Shown piece after piece: positions 36,944 to 44,880 of a stretch of 64,000 nt of DNA (position 1 is the stretch's first letter; each line of letters begins with the position of its first letter). Where the stretch lies: positions 365,990 to 429,989 of the forward strand of contig NZ_FPKU01000003.1 in the NCBI RefSeq assembly GCF_900119845.1, given 5' to 3'. Source of the DNA: Devosia enhydra. Its GTDB lineage: Bacteria; Pseudomonadota; Alphaproteobacteria; Rhizobiales; Devosiaceae. The position numbers and the translations under genes are program-made. The notes below the pieces were generated by a model. That model saw nothing but the letters and a program-made list of their open reading frames with translations, was not told the DNA's origin and did no database searches.

Positions 36944-38041
36944 GTGACCAGCCTCTCCACCTCCGCCTTGCCCGCCCTCGCGCACCGCGCCGAAGGTGAT
37001 CGCAGCCATCTCGGCCGCGCCGTGGTGCTCGGGCTCGTGGGCGTGCTGGTCCTCGCGATGGTCGTCTCGCTCACCACCGGCGCCTCGGGCGCCTCGGCCC
37101 TTGCGCTCGCCCGCCACTGGCTGGGCCTGACGCAAGCCGCGCCCGATACGCTGCTCCGCGACCAGGTGGTGATCCTCAACATCCGCCTGCCGCGCATGCT
37201 CCTGGGCATGCTGATCGGGGCCGGGCTCGCGGTTTCGGGCCTCCTGATGCAGGGGCTCTTCCGCAATCCCCTCGCCGATCCGGGCCTTGTCGGCGTCTCG
37301 AGCGGCAGCGCGCTCGGGGCCATCATCATCATCGTGCTCGGGGGCGGCTTACTCGCCCCCGTCATTGCCCCGCTCGGCATCTTCGCCCTGCCGCTCGCGG
37401 CCTTCGGCGGCGGGGTCGCGACGACTGCCCTGCTCTACCGGGTCGCCACCCGCGCCGGACAGACGGCGATCGCCACCATGCTGCTCGCCGGCATCGCCAT
37501 CGGCGCCATGGCCGGCGCCTTCAGCGGCGTGCTCGTCTATATTGCCAGCGACAACCAGCTGCGCGACCTGACCTTCTGGGGAATGGGGTCACTGGCCGGC
37601 GCCACCTGGGTCAAGATCCTCGCCGCCGGCCCGATCATCGCGATATCCCTCATCGTCGCGGCATTCCTCGGCAAGGGCCTCAACGCCCTGACGCTGGGCG
37701 AAGCCACCGCCGCCCATCTCGGGGTGCCGGTGCAGCGCTTCAAGATCCTCGCCATCCTCGCGGTGGCGGGCGCCACCGGCGCCTCGGTGGCGGTCAGCGG
37801 CGGCATCGGCTTTGTCGGCATCGTCGTGCCGCATCTCCTGCGCCTCGTCATCGGGCCCGATCACCGCTACCTGATGCCCGCGACCGCGCTTTTGGGCGCG
37901 AGCTTCCTGCTCATGGCCGATGCGCTGAGCCGCGTCATCGTCGCCCCGGCGGAGTTACCCATCGGCATCGTCACCGCCGCCTTTGGCGGACCCTTCTTCC
38001 TCTGGCTGCTGCTCCAGCGGCGGCGCAACCTTGCGTGGTGA
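36944..38041 (+). CDS. hmuU: Heme ABC transporter permease
   Basis: This 365-residue FecCD/BtuC-family inner-membrane permease has about ten membrane helices. It contains the family segments NIRLPRMLLGMLIGAGLAVSG and FRNPLADPGLVGVSSGSALG, which form the early helices and the coupling region. It starts at GTG 36944 and ends inside the hmuV start region. Confidence 0.92.
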   Translation: MTSLSTSALPALAHRAEGDRSHLGRAVVLGLVGVLVLAMVVSLTTGASGASALALARHWLGLTQAAPDTLLRDQVVILNIRLPRMLLGMLIGAGLAVSGLLMQGLFRNPLADPGLVGVSSGSALGAIIIIVLGGGLLAPVIAPLGIFALPLAAFGGGVATTALLYRVATRAGQTAIATMLLAGIAIGAMAGAFSGVLVYIASDNQLRDLTFWGMGSLAGATWVKILAAGPIIAISLIVAAFLGKGLNALTLGEATAAHLGVPVQRFKILAILAVAGATGASVAVSGGIGFVGIVVPHLLRLVIGPDHRYLMPATALLGASFLLMADALSRVIVAPAELPIGIVTAAFGGPFFLWLLLQRRRNLAW

Positions 38042-38865
38042 GCGGCATGATCACGCTCTCCGACGTCAGCGTCGCCATCGACGGCACACCCATCGTCGCC
38101 GACATTTCCGCGACCATCCCGGCCGGGCGGCTCACCGCCATCATTGGCCCCAATGGCTCGGGCAAGTCGACGCTGCTCAAGGCGCTCTGCCGCGATCTGC
38201 CCTTTAGCGGCACCATCACGCTCAACGGCCACGACCTCAGAACCCTCTCCCCCGTCGCCGCCGCCTGCCACCGCGCCGTGCTGCCGCAATCGAGCACCCT
38301 GCCCTTTCCCTTCACCGTGCGCGAAGTGGTCGCCATGGGGCTCACCGCCGGCCGGCCCGGCCCCAATGCCCAGCGCGTTGCCCGCCTGCCCGAAGAGGCA
38401 CTCGAACGCGTCGATCTCTCGGGCTTCGGCGGCCGCTATTATGGCGCGCTCTCGGGCGGCGAGCAGCAGCGCGTGCAACTGGCGCGCGTCCTCTGCCAAG
38501 TCTGGACCCCGGTGCTCGACGGCCTCCCGCGCTTCCTCTTTCTCGACGAACCCGTCTCCAGCCTCGATATCCGCCACCAACTGCTGATCATGGACGAGGC
38601 CCGCCGCTTTGCCGATACGGGCGGCGGCGTGCTCGTCGTGCTGCACGATCTCAACCTCGCCGCTATGTATGCCGACCAGATCCTCGCGCTCCGCGCCGGT
38701 CGCCTCGTGGCTGCGGGCGCCCCGATCGCGGTGCTCACCGACGAGACCATTCAGTCGCTATTCGAAGCCCCCCTGCGCGTCGGCGCCCTTCCGCCTGCGG
38801 GCGCGCCATTCGTCCTGCCGCAATCGACACTCGCTCGTTCCACGCAAACCTTTCGGGTAGCCTGA
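38038..38865 (+). CDS. hmuV: Heme ABC transporter ATP-binding protein
   Basis: This 275-residue ATPase drives heme import through HmuU. Walker A GPNGSGKST, signature LSGGEQQRVQLARV, Walker B FLFLDEP and the switch His in VVLHDLN are all intact. I choose the GTG at 38038 because it overlaps the hmuU stop as GTGA. ATG 38047 is an alternative that loses only three residues. The stop shares one base with the next ATG. Confidence 0.92.
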   Translation: MSGMITLSDVSVAIDGTPIVADISATIPAGRLTAIIGPNGSGKSTLLKALCRDLPFSGTITLNGHDLRTLSPVAAACHRAVLPQSSTLPFPFTVREVVAMGLTAGRPGPNAQRVARLPEEALERVDLSGFGGRYYGALSGGEQQRVQLARVLCQVWTPVLDGLPRFLFLDEPVSSLDIRHQLLIMDEARRFADTGGGVLVVLHDLNLAAMYADQILALRAGRLVAAGAPIAVLTDETIQSLFEAPLRVGALPPAGAPFVLPQSTLARSTQTFRVA

Positions 38866-39299
38866 TGAAAACCGCCCTCCTCGCCCTCGCGCTCTGCGTC
38901 CTTCTTGTCGGCTCAGGCTTCGCGGTCGCACAAGAAGCGAGCGCACCCGCGCCCGCCCTCAGCCTCGAGCTCAACGCCCTCCAGCCGGTGGAAGACGGCT
39001 GCCGCGTCACCTTCCTTGCCACCAACGGGCTCGGCCATCCGCTCGATCGCGCGGCGGTGGAAATGGCGTTCTTCGGGGCCAGCGGGGCGATCGATCGCAT
39101 CGTCACGCTTGATTTCCGCGCCCTTGCCGAGGGCAAGACCAAGGTGCTGCAATTCCAGCTGGCGCGGCTCGATTGCGCGGCGGTGAGCCGGGTGCTCGTC
39201 AACGACATCACCGCCTGCGAGGGCGAAGGTCTGGCCCCCACCGCCTGCCTTGCCGGCCTCGCGCCGTCTGCCCGCCCCGACATCGCCTTCGGGGTCTAA
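38865..39299 (+). CDS. Small exported protein between hmuV and exbB
   Basis: A 144-residue protein has a signal peptide (MKTALLALALCVLLVGSGFAVA) and a mature domain with four spaced cysteines (in DGCRV, LDCAAV and the ITACEGEGL / PTACLAG pair). It would act in the periplasm. Its ATG is coupled to the hmuV stop (TGATG), and exbB starts 3 bases after it, so it belongs to the heme/TonB operon. I know similar unnamed genes beside exbBD-tonB in related bacteria, but no function is established. Confidence 0.75.
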   Translation: MKTALLALALCVLLVGSGFAVAQEASAPAPALSLELNALQPVEDGCRVTFLATNGLGHPLDRAAVEMAFFGASGAIDRIVTLDFRALAEGKTKVLQFQLARLDCAAVSRVLVNDITACEGEGLAPTACLAGLAPSARPDIAFGV

Positions 39300-39302
39300 G
39301 GC

Positions 39303-39989
39303 ATGGAAACCGCGCATGATTTTTCCATCATCGGCCTGTTCATGCAGGCCGACTGGGTGGTCAAATCCATCATGATCGGGCTCTTTGTCGCCTCGGTCTG
39401 GTGCTGGGCGATTATCGCCAACCGCATGGCCGCCTATGGCCGGGCCCGGCGCGACATGGCGGCCTTCGACCGCGCCTTCGCCTCGGGCCTGTCGCTGGCC
39501 GATCTGCGCGACCGACAGGGCAGCAAGACCGGCACCGGGCTTTCGGCCGTCCTCGCCGCCGGCATGGATGAGTGGGATCGCAGCCACGCCCAGAAGGCCG
39601 CCGATCCGCAGGGCCTGCGCGGCCGGCTCGAACTCGTGCTCGATCTCGCCGTCGCAGAGCAGAGCGCCGCGCTGGAAAAGCGCCTGGGTTTCCTCGCCAC
39701 CATCGGCAGCGCCGGCCCGTTCATCGGGCTTTTCGGGACGGTCTGGGGCATCATGAACGCCTTCACCGCCATCGCCACGAGCGAGAACACCAGCCTCGCC
39801 GTGGTCGCCCCCGGCATCGCCGAAGCCCTGCTCGCCACAGCGCTCGGGCTGCTCGCAGCTATCCCCGCCGTCATCGCCTACAACATGCTGAGCGCCGATG
39901 CCGGCAGGCTGATCGGCCGGCTCGAAGCCTTTGCCGATCGGCTGGTCGCCATGCTGTCGCGCCAGCTCGACGCGCAGAAGGGCCTCTGA
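39303..39989 (+). CDS. exbB: Energy-transducing protein ExbB (MotA/TolQ/ExbB family)
   Basis: A 228-residue inner-membrane protein with three membrane helices. The first lies near residues 17-38, and the long second and third flank the conserved GSAGPFIGLFGTVWGIMNAF. It forms the proton channel with ExbD and powers TonB, here presumably for the heme receptor. It is coupled to exbD through a one-base TGATG overlap. Confidence 0.92.
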   Translation: METAHDFSIIGLFMQADWVVKSIMIGLFVASVWCWAIIANRMAAYGRARRDMAAFDRAFASGLSLADLRDRQGSKTGTGLSAVLAAGMDEWDRSHAQKAADPQGLRGRLELVLDLAVAEQSAALEKRLGFLATIGSAGPFIGLFGTVWGIMNAFTAIATSENTSLAVVAPGIAEALLATALGLLAAIPAVIAYNMLSADAGRLIGRLEAFADRLVAMLSRQLDAQKGL

Positions 39990-40435
39990 TGGGCATGATG
40001 GCGGGCGGGAGCAAGGCCGGGGGCCGCAGGCGCGGCCGGGGGCGCGGCGGCCCGATCAGCGAGATCAACGTCACCCCGCTCGTCGATGTCATGCTGGTGC
40101 TATTGATCGTCTTCATGGTCGCCGCCCCGCTGATGACGATGGGCGTGCCCGTCAACCTGCCACGCACCGCCGCCCAGGCCATGCCGCTCGAGCGCAAGCC
40201 GATCACCGTCACGGTCACCCCCGAGGGCGCGATCTCCATCGAAGGCGACCCGGTCACCATGGAGACGCTCGTGGCCAGCGTCGGCGCGCTGATGGGCGAA
40301 GAGACCGACGAGCGTCTCTATGTGCGCGGCGATGCCGAAGTCGCCTATGGCCGCATCATGGAGGTGATGGGCGCTCTGTCGGCGGCCGGATATGCCGAGA
40401 TCGGGCTGATCACGGAACGCAAAGAGGCCCCCTGA
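39989..40435 (+). CDS. exbD: TonB-system biopolymer transport protein ExbD
   Basis: A 148-residue protein has an Arg/Gly-rich cytoplasmic N-terminus, one membrane helix (LVDVMLVLLIVFMVAAPLM) with the proton-conducting Asp at residue 33, and a periplasmic domain. The ATG at 39989 shares one base with the exbB stop, so the longer upstream frame is a shadow. The tonB start again shares one base with the exbD stop. Confidence 0.92.
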   Translation: MGMMAGGSKAGGRRRGRGRGGPISEINVTPLVDVMLVLLIVFMVAAPLMTMGVPVNLPRTAAQAMPLERKPITVTVTPEGAISIEGDPVTMETLVASVGALMGEETDERLYVRGDAEVAYGRIMEVMGALSAAGYAEIGLITERKEAP

Positions 40436-41577
40436 TGCGGCTCGCTCTGCCGGCTTCGGCGGCCCTTCACTGCGGCGCGCTCGCGCTTCTGCTCATGGGC
40501 TTCGCCTGGCCCGAGACCGCGGACGCGCCCGCGCCCGCCCCGGTCAGCGTCAGCGTCGTCAGCGTGTCGAGCGTTACGAGCAACGCCACCGAGCTCGTGG
40601 AATCGGATGCCACCGTCAACGCGCTCTCGGCCGGCAGCGAGGCGCCGCTGGTCGAGCCCGAGACGCCTGAAGAGGTCACCGAGGAGACCGAAACCCTCGA
40701 GCCGGTCGAGAGCGAGCAGCTTGCCGAAGCTGAGGCCGAGCCCGTCAAGGGCGCGCCGCCTCCGGAGGCCATCGCCGAGACGCCGCCCGAGGTCGCGGAG
40801 ACCGCGCCGGCGGCTCCCGCCGAGCCCGTTCCTGCCGAAACCGTCGCCGAGCCCGTGCCGCCCGACGCGATCCTCGCCGAGCTCACCAGCACGGCCGAGG
40901 ACGCGCTGCCGCTCGCGGCCCCGGCTCCCCTGCTGCCCGCCGAGGCGGCCCCGCCCGCCCCTGTTGCGGTGGCCGAGGCAGCGAGCGAGTCGGCAGAACC
41001 GGCCCCCCCGACACTCGCCGCCGAAACACCGCCCGAAACTCTCATCGAGACGCCACCGGAAACCGTTGCCGCCGTGGAAGAGACCGAGCTGTCCCCCACC
41101 CCCTTCCCGCGCCCGCGCAGCGAACGTCCGGTAGCCGAGCCGCCTCCGCGTCGTGAGCCACCGCCCGAGACGCGTTCCGTGCGCCAGCAACAGCCCCCGC
41201 CCCGCCGCAGCAACCCGGGCGCCGGGGGCAACAGCAATGCCGATTCGGTGGCTGCCGCAGCCCCCTCGCCGCCGCGCGCCTCTGGGGCCGGCAGCGGCGG
41301 CTCGGCCGAAATCGCCCGCTATCCCTCCCAGGTCATCGGCAAGCTGCGCAATGCGCTGCGGCGGGCCGGCGGCCAGTCCGGCGAAGTCATGGTGCGCTTT
41401 ACCGTTGCTGCCAATGGCAGCCTCTCGGGCGCCAGCATCGCGCGCTCCTCGGGCAATGGCGCGCTCGATCAGGCGGCCCTGGCGCTCGTGCGCCGCGCCG
41501 CCCCCTTCCCGCCCATCCCGGCCGGAGCCGGCCGCTCGAGCTGGACCTTCGACGTCCCCCTCGCCTTCCGGCGATGA
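40435..41577 (+). CDS. tonB: TonB energy transducer
   Basis: A 380-residue protein has an N-terminal membrane anchor (ALPASAALHCGALALLLMGF). A long Pro/Glu/Ala-rich periplasm-spanning region (about 35-250) follows, then a Pro/Arg/Gln stretch and a C-terminal TonB domain (from about 285: IARYPSQVIGKLRNALRR, ending WTFDVPLAFRR). It closes the heme operon. The acidic, then basic, Pro-rich linker is longer than in Escherichia coli TonB. Confidence 0.9.
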   Translation: MRLALPASAALHCGALALLLMGFAWPETADAPAPAPVSVSVVSVSSVTSNATELVESDATVNALSAGSEAPLVEPETPEEVTEETETLEPVESEQLAEAEAEPVKGAPPPEAIAETPPEVAETAPAAPAEPVPAETVAEPVPPDAILAELTSTAEDALPLAAPAPLLPAEAAPPAPVAVAEAASESAEPAPPTLAAETPPETLIETPPETVAAVEETELSPTPFPRPRSERPVAEPPPRREPPPETRSVRQQQPPPRRSNPGAGGNSNADSVAAAAPSPPRASGAGSGGSAEIARYPSQVIGKLRNALRRAGGQSGEVMVRFTVAANGSLSGASIARSSGNGALDQAALALVRRAAPFPPIPAGAGRSSWTFDVPLAFRR

Positions 41578-41578
41578 G

Positions 41579-41944
41579 CTATGGCTGTTTGGGCTGCCGC
41601 AAAATCTTTTCCATGGGCCGGCCCTTGGCGATCTCGTCCACCAGCTTGTCGAGATAGCGGATCTCCCGCATCGTGGTCTCCTCGATCTCCTCGATCCGCA
41701 CCCCGCAGATCGTGCCCGTGATGGCCGAGCGCGCCGGGTTCATGGCCGGGGCGGTGGCGAAAAAATCCTCGAAACTGGTCTTGTCTTCCAGCACCCGGCC
41801 AAAGCTCTCCGCATCATGGCCGGTAAGCCAGTAGATGACCTTGTCCACCTCATCCCTGGTCCGGCCCTTGCGCTCGACCTTGGTGACGTAAAGCGGATAG
41901 ACCGAGGCGACGCTCATGCCATAGATGCGCTGGTTGCTTTTCAT
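41579..41944 (-). CDS. DUF2200 family protein
   Basis: A 121-residue cytoplasmic protein begins with [20 protein letters not shown] and contains [13 protein letters not shown], the hallmarks of DUF2200. Family members are widespread, and I know of no established function. It is convergent with tonB, with one base between stops, so transcription of one may interfere with the other. The ATG at 41944 is chosen from family length. Confidence 0.82.
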   Translation of the reverse strand: MKSNQRIYGMSVASVYPLYVTKVERKGRTRDEVDKVIYWLTGHDAESFGRVLEDKTSFEDFFATAPAMNPARSAITGTICGVRIEEIEETTMREIRYLDKLVDEIAKGRPMEKILRQPKQP

Positions 41945-42069
41945 CGGGTCTCGCGCGCCTGCTGTTCGTTGCCGTCCCAGAATAACCGGGCTGCCGGCCC
42001 TGTCCACCCGGCAGTGCCCATCCCGACAAACGCCGCCGCGAAGGGGCCGATACGCGTGAGATCATCACC

Positions 42070-42981
42070 ATGGCGCTGACGCCCGTCGAGCGGCTCGAGG
42101 CCATCATCGCCGGCGAACGCACAGACCGCATTCCGGCCAGCGTCTGGTTCCATTTCGGCAGCGAGCACCTGCCCCCCGAAGCGGTGGCGCGGCTGCACGC
42201 CGATTACCAGCGCGCCTATGGCTGGGATTTCCTCAAGGTCATGGCCGATTACCGCATCGCCCTGCCCGATGCCGCCTTCACCGGCAACGCCATCGATCCG
42301 GGCCTGCTGCTCACCGGCACCGACTGGGACGCGCAGTTTAGAGCCCAGAGGCAGGTGATCGCCTGGCTGCGCGCCGATCTCGGCCCCTCAATTCCCCTGT
42401 TCGATACGCTCTACAGCCCGTGGATGCAGCTCCTGCGTCATCTGGGGCGCGACCAGCGCCAAGCGCTGCTCGCCCGGCCCGATATCGCCCAAGTGCTGCT
42501 CGTGCGGCTGACCGATGCCACGTGCCGCCACATCGACCGCCTCCGTGACGAGGGTGTGTTCGGCGTCTTTTTTGCCACCACGGCGGCTTCCGGGGCCGAA
42601 GGCGACGCCCACCTCCTGCAATCGGCAGGCGACATCCGCATCCTCGCCCATGCCGAAGGCCTCGCGCGCATCCTGCATGTGCATGGCAGCGGCATCGCGC
42701 TCGACCGGGTCGCGGCCTATCCCCGCGAGATCATCCATTGCGATGATCACGATCCGGCCAATCCGGGCCTCGCCGCCCTGCGCATGGCTGGCGCACGGGC
42801 CGTCATGGGCGGCCTGCCGACGACCGCCCTCACCGGGCTCGGCCTTCCGGCGCTGCGCCAGGCGATCATCGACGCCATCACCGCCGCCGGTCCGGCCGGC
42901 CTTATGCTCGCCCCCGGCTGCAGCGTCTCCCCCTCGGTCTCGGGGCGCACCCTCGCCACCATCCGCGACTGGCGCCCCTGA
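42070..42981 (+). CDS. Uroporphyrinogen decarboxylase (URO-D) family protein
   Basis: A 303-residue TIM-barrel protein opens MALTPVERLEAIIAGERTDR and has GWDFLKVMADYR and YPREIIHCDDHD motifs of the URO-D superfamily. The family includes HemE but also corrinoid methyltransferases. This copy is shorter than HemE, lacks a clear HemE signature and is not with heme biosynthesis genes, so a decarboxylase role is doubtful. The neighbouring heme-uptake locus may be coincidental. Confidence 0.75.
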   Translation: MALTPVERLEAIIAGERTDRIPASVWFHFGSEHLPPEAVARLHADYQRAYGWDFLKVMADYRIALPDAAFTGNAIDPGLLLTGTDWDAQFRAQRQVIAWLRADLGPSIPLFDTLYSPWMQLLRHLGRDQRQALLARPDIAQVLLVRLTDATCRHIDRLRDEGVFGVFFATTAASGAEGDAHLLQSAGDIRILAHAEGLARILHVHGSGIALDRVAAYPREIIHCDDHDPANPGLAALRMAGARAVMGGLPTTALTGLGLPALRQAIIDAITAAGPAGLMLAPGCSVSPSVSGRTLATIRDWRP

Positions 42982-42983
42982 GG

Positions 42984-43406
42984 TCAGCGCCCCGCCGCAA
43001 TGGCGCTGCGGATCAGCGTCGTCGATATCCCATTGGTGCGCGGCAGGTAGCGCACGGCGCAAAAGGGCAGCAGAAAATCATAGTGCCCCTGCCAGTCATC
43101 GCCCATCACCACCGCGTTGATCGCGTGCGTTCTGACGAGGTCGATCTTGGCCTGGACGAGCTTCACCCGCCCCGTTCCGTCGGGCACAGCATCATGGCAC
43201 ACGACTTCATCGACATGGCGCGTGTGCAGCAGCATTTCGCGCCGTATCTCATAGGAATACACGGGCGCGGATTTGCCGTTCGCGCCGATCAGCGCGTCGC
43301 TCGCAAGCCCCACAACCAGATGGTCGGCGTCCGCAGCGATGCGCGCCAGAAGCCGCATATGGCCATAATGGAGCAGGTCGAAAGCCCCGAATGTCGCAAC
43401 CCTCAC
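42984..43406 (-). CDS. Cytidylyltransferase-like nucleotidyltransferase
   Basis: A 140-residue enzyme of the glycerol-3-phosphate/phosphocholine cytidylyltransferase type. It has VATFGAFDLLHYGHMRLL (nucleotide-binding HxGH), VVMGDDWQGHYDF and the closing RTNGISTTLIR signature. It would activate a phospho-alcohol as a CDP derivative. The GTG at 43406 overlaps the licD stop by 4 bases (GTGA), so the two are co-translated. The earlier TTG at 43427 is less likely. Confidence 0.82.
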   Translation of the reverse strand: MRVATFGAFDLLHYGHMRLLARIAADADHLVVGLASDALIGANGKSAPVYSYEIRREMLLHTRHVDEVVCHDAVPDGTGRVKLVQAKIDLVRTHAINAVVMGDDWQGHYDFLLPFCAVRYLPRTNGISTTLIRSAIAAGR

Positions 43407-44215
43407 GGCCGTTCGTCCCCCGTCCAATACGCCGCCTCGAAATGTCGCCAGCGCTTATTCTCGGGCGGAAGCTCCATAAAATCAAGGCCATAGCGGATCT
43501 CGAGAAACCGCTCCAACTGGTTGGGCACCGCCACTTTGACCCCACAGAACACCGCGTCCCGCAAGGGAAACACCACCTCATGCGGGTAGCGCCCCTTCCA
43601 CGCCATGCCGATCGATCCCGAGACGATGCCCGTGCCCCTTGCGTAAAGCGCCCGATCCTCGGCGCGCAGCCAGGGGTAGATCACAAGATCGGCAAGTGTC
43701 TTGAGCGGCCTGTATAATCCGCTCTGCCGCAACAGCCGCTTGGCCCTGCCTTTCCAGGCGACACTGGAGTCGGGCATTATTCCCGCAAGTGCAACGCGCG
43801 ACACACCATTCTCGATTCGCTTGTGCCAGACCGAGCGCCAGTTGCGCATCGGCGCGACATCGATTGCCAACCCACGATCGGTCATCCGGCCGGCTTCAGT
43901 CACCCGCGTGCGGCCGTCGAAGATGCGGCGGCCCGAATCAAGTCGCGCGCTGGCTTCGAAAACCAGATGCGGGGGCAAGTCGGCCATCGCCTTGTCAAAG
44001 CGGGGCATATCCTCCGAGCGCACCGAAATGTCGATGTCATCATCCCAGGGCACGAACTGCCCTTCATGGCGCACAATGCCCAGACACGCGCCGCCGATCA
44101 GGCAATATTCCACCTCATGGGCGTCGCAAAGCCTTGTTATGTCACGGAGAATTTCCAGAAGGACCGACTGCGCGGCTGCAGGCGTCATCGGTTCGGAATG
44201 GAGTTTGGCGCTCAT
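43403..44215 (-). CDS. LicD family phospho-alcohol transferase
   Basis: A 270-residue LicD/nucleotidyltransferase-fold protein has the family motif CLIGGACLGIVRHEGQFVPW followed by DDDIDISV, whose acidic residues bind metal. LicD-type enzymes transfer phosphocholine or related groups from a CDP donor to surface glycans. The coupled cytidylyltransferase could supply that donor. The start at 44215 is preferred over 44266 from family alignment, though the ribosome site is weak. Confidence 0.8.
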   Translation of the reverse strand: MSAKLHSEPMTPAAAQSVLLEILRDITRLCDAHEVEYCLIGGACLGIVRHEGQFVPWDDDIDISVRSEDMPRFDKAMADLPPHLVFEASARLDSGRRIFDGRTRVTEAGRMTDRGLAIDVAPMRNWRSVWHKRIENGVSRVALAGIMPDSSVAWKGRAKRLLRQSGLYRPLKTLADLVIYPWLRAEDRALYARGTGIVSGSIGMAWKGRYPHEVVFPLRDAVFCGVKVAVPNQLERFLEIRYGLDFMELPPENKRWRHFEAAYWTGDERP

Positions 44216-44278
44216 ACCGCTGAGCTTCTCACCGAACCCTGTCCGGGGCGCAAGCCCTTGCCGCACAAGACCCCTTGC

Positions 44279-44800
44279 TCAGAGTTCGACGAGGACCCGG
44301 GTCCCCACGCCGACCCTCGAGAAGAGGTCCATGACGTCGGAATTGTGCATTCTTATGCACCCATAGGAGACAAATCCCCCAATTGAGCCGGGCGCGTTGG
44401 TACCGTGGATGGCATAAACCCCACCGGTCAGCGTCAGGGCCGCCGCGCCCATCGGATTGGCCGGCGAGCCGCCAGCAATCACGGCCGGCAGGGCGGGATT
44501 GTCGCGCCGTATCGCCGCTGGCGGCGCCCAGTTCGGCTCGACGAACTTGGCCTCGATCGCCGTGCTGCCTGTCCACTGCCGTTCAGACCGTCCGACCCCG
44601 ACGCTGTAGCGCAAGGCCCGCCCGTCGCCGATGACGAAATAGAGGTGGCGCTCGCCCGTTCTCACAATGACCGTACCCGGGGCCGCGGCGCCGGCAAAGG
44701 CAACCATCACCCCGGCGGCCCTGGCTGGCGCCGAGGGCGCCAGGACGCCTGCCATCAGGCAGAAAAGGTGCAGGGCGAGGCGGAATTTGACTTTGACCAT
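44279..44800 (-). CDS. L,D-transpeptidase (YkuD family)
   Basis: A 173-residue exported enzyme has a signal peptide (FRLALHLFCLMAGVLAPSAPARA) and a YkuD catalytic domain. His132 is in IHGTNAPGSIGG, and Cys148 and Arg150 are in SYGCIRMHNSD. It crosslinks peptidoglycan through 3-3 bonds or attaches proteins to the wall in the periplasm. No extra peptidoglycan-binding domain is present. It lies 63 bases upstream of licD on the same strand. Confidence 0.9.
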   Translation of the reverse strand: MVKVKFRLALHLFCLMAGVLAPSAPARAAGVMVAFAGAAAPGTVIVRTGERHLYFVIGDGRALRYSVGVGRSERQWTGSTAIEAKFVEPNWAPPAAIRRDNPALPAVIAGGSPANPMGAAALTLTGGVYAIHGTNAPGSIGGFVSYGCIRMHNSDVMDLFSRVGVGTRVLVEL

Positions 44801-44880
44801 TCCGGCAGTCTGGCCGGCTCAACTTTCCGATCCTACCGAAAAGTCGTTAAGACTGTTCCTATCCCCGTGTTTTCCACCTC

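Noticed and set aside
39931-40434. N-terminal extension of the tonB frame
   Set aside because: It overlaps exbB and exbD in another frame. The ATG at 40435 is followed by a proper membrane anchor.
42070-42981. Assignment of the URO-D family gene as hemE
   Set aside because: It is shorter than HemE and lacks a clear HemE signature, and no heme biosynthesis genes are adjacent. Only the family name is supported.
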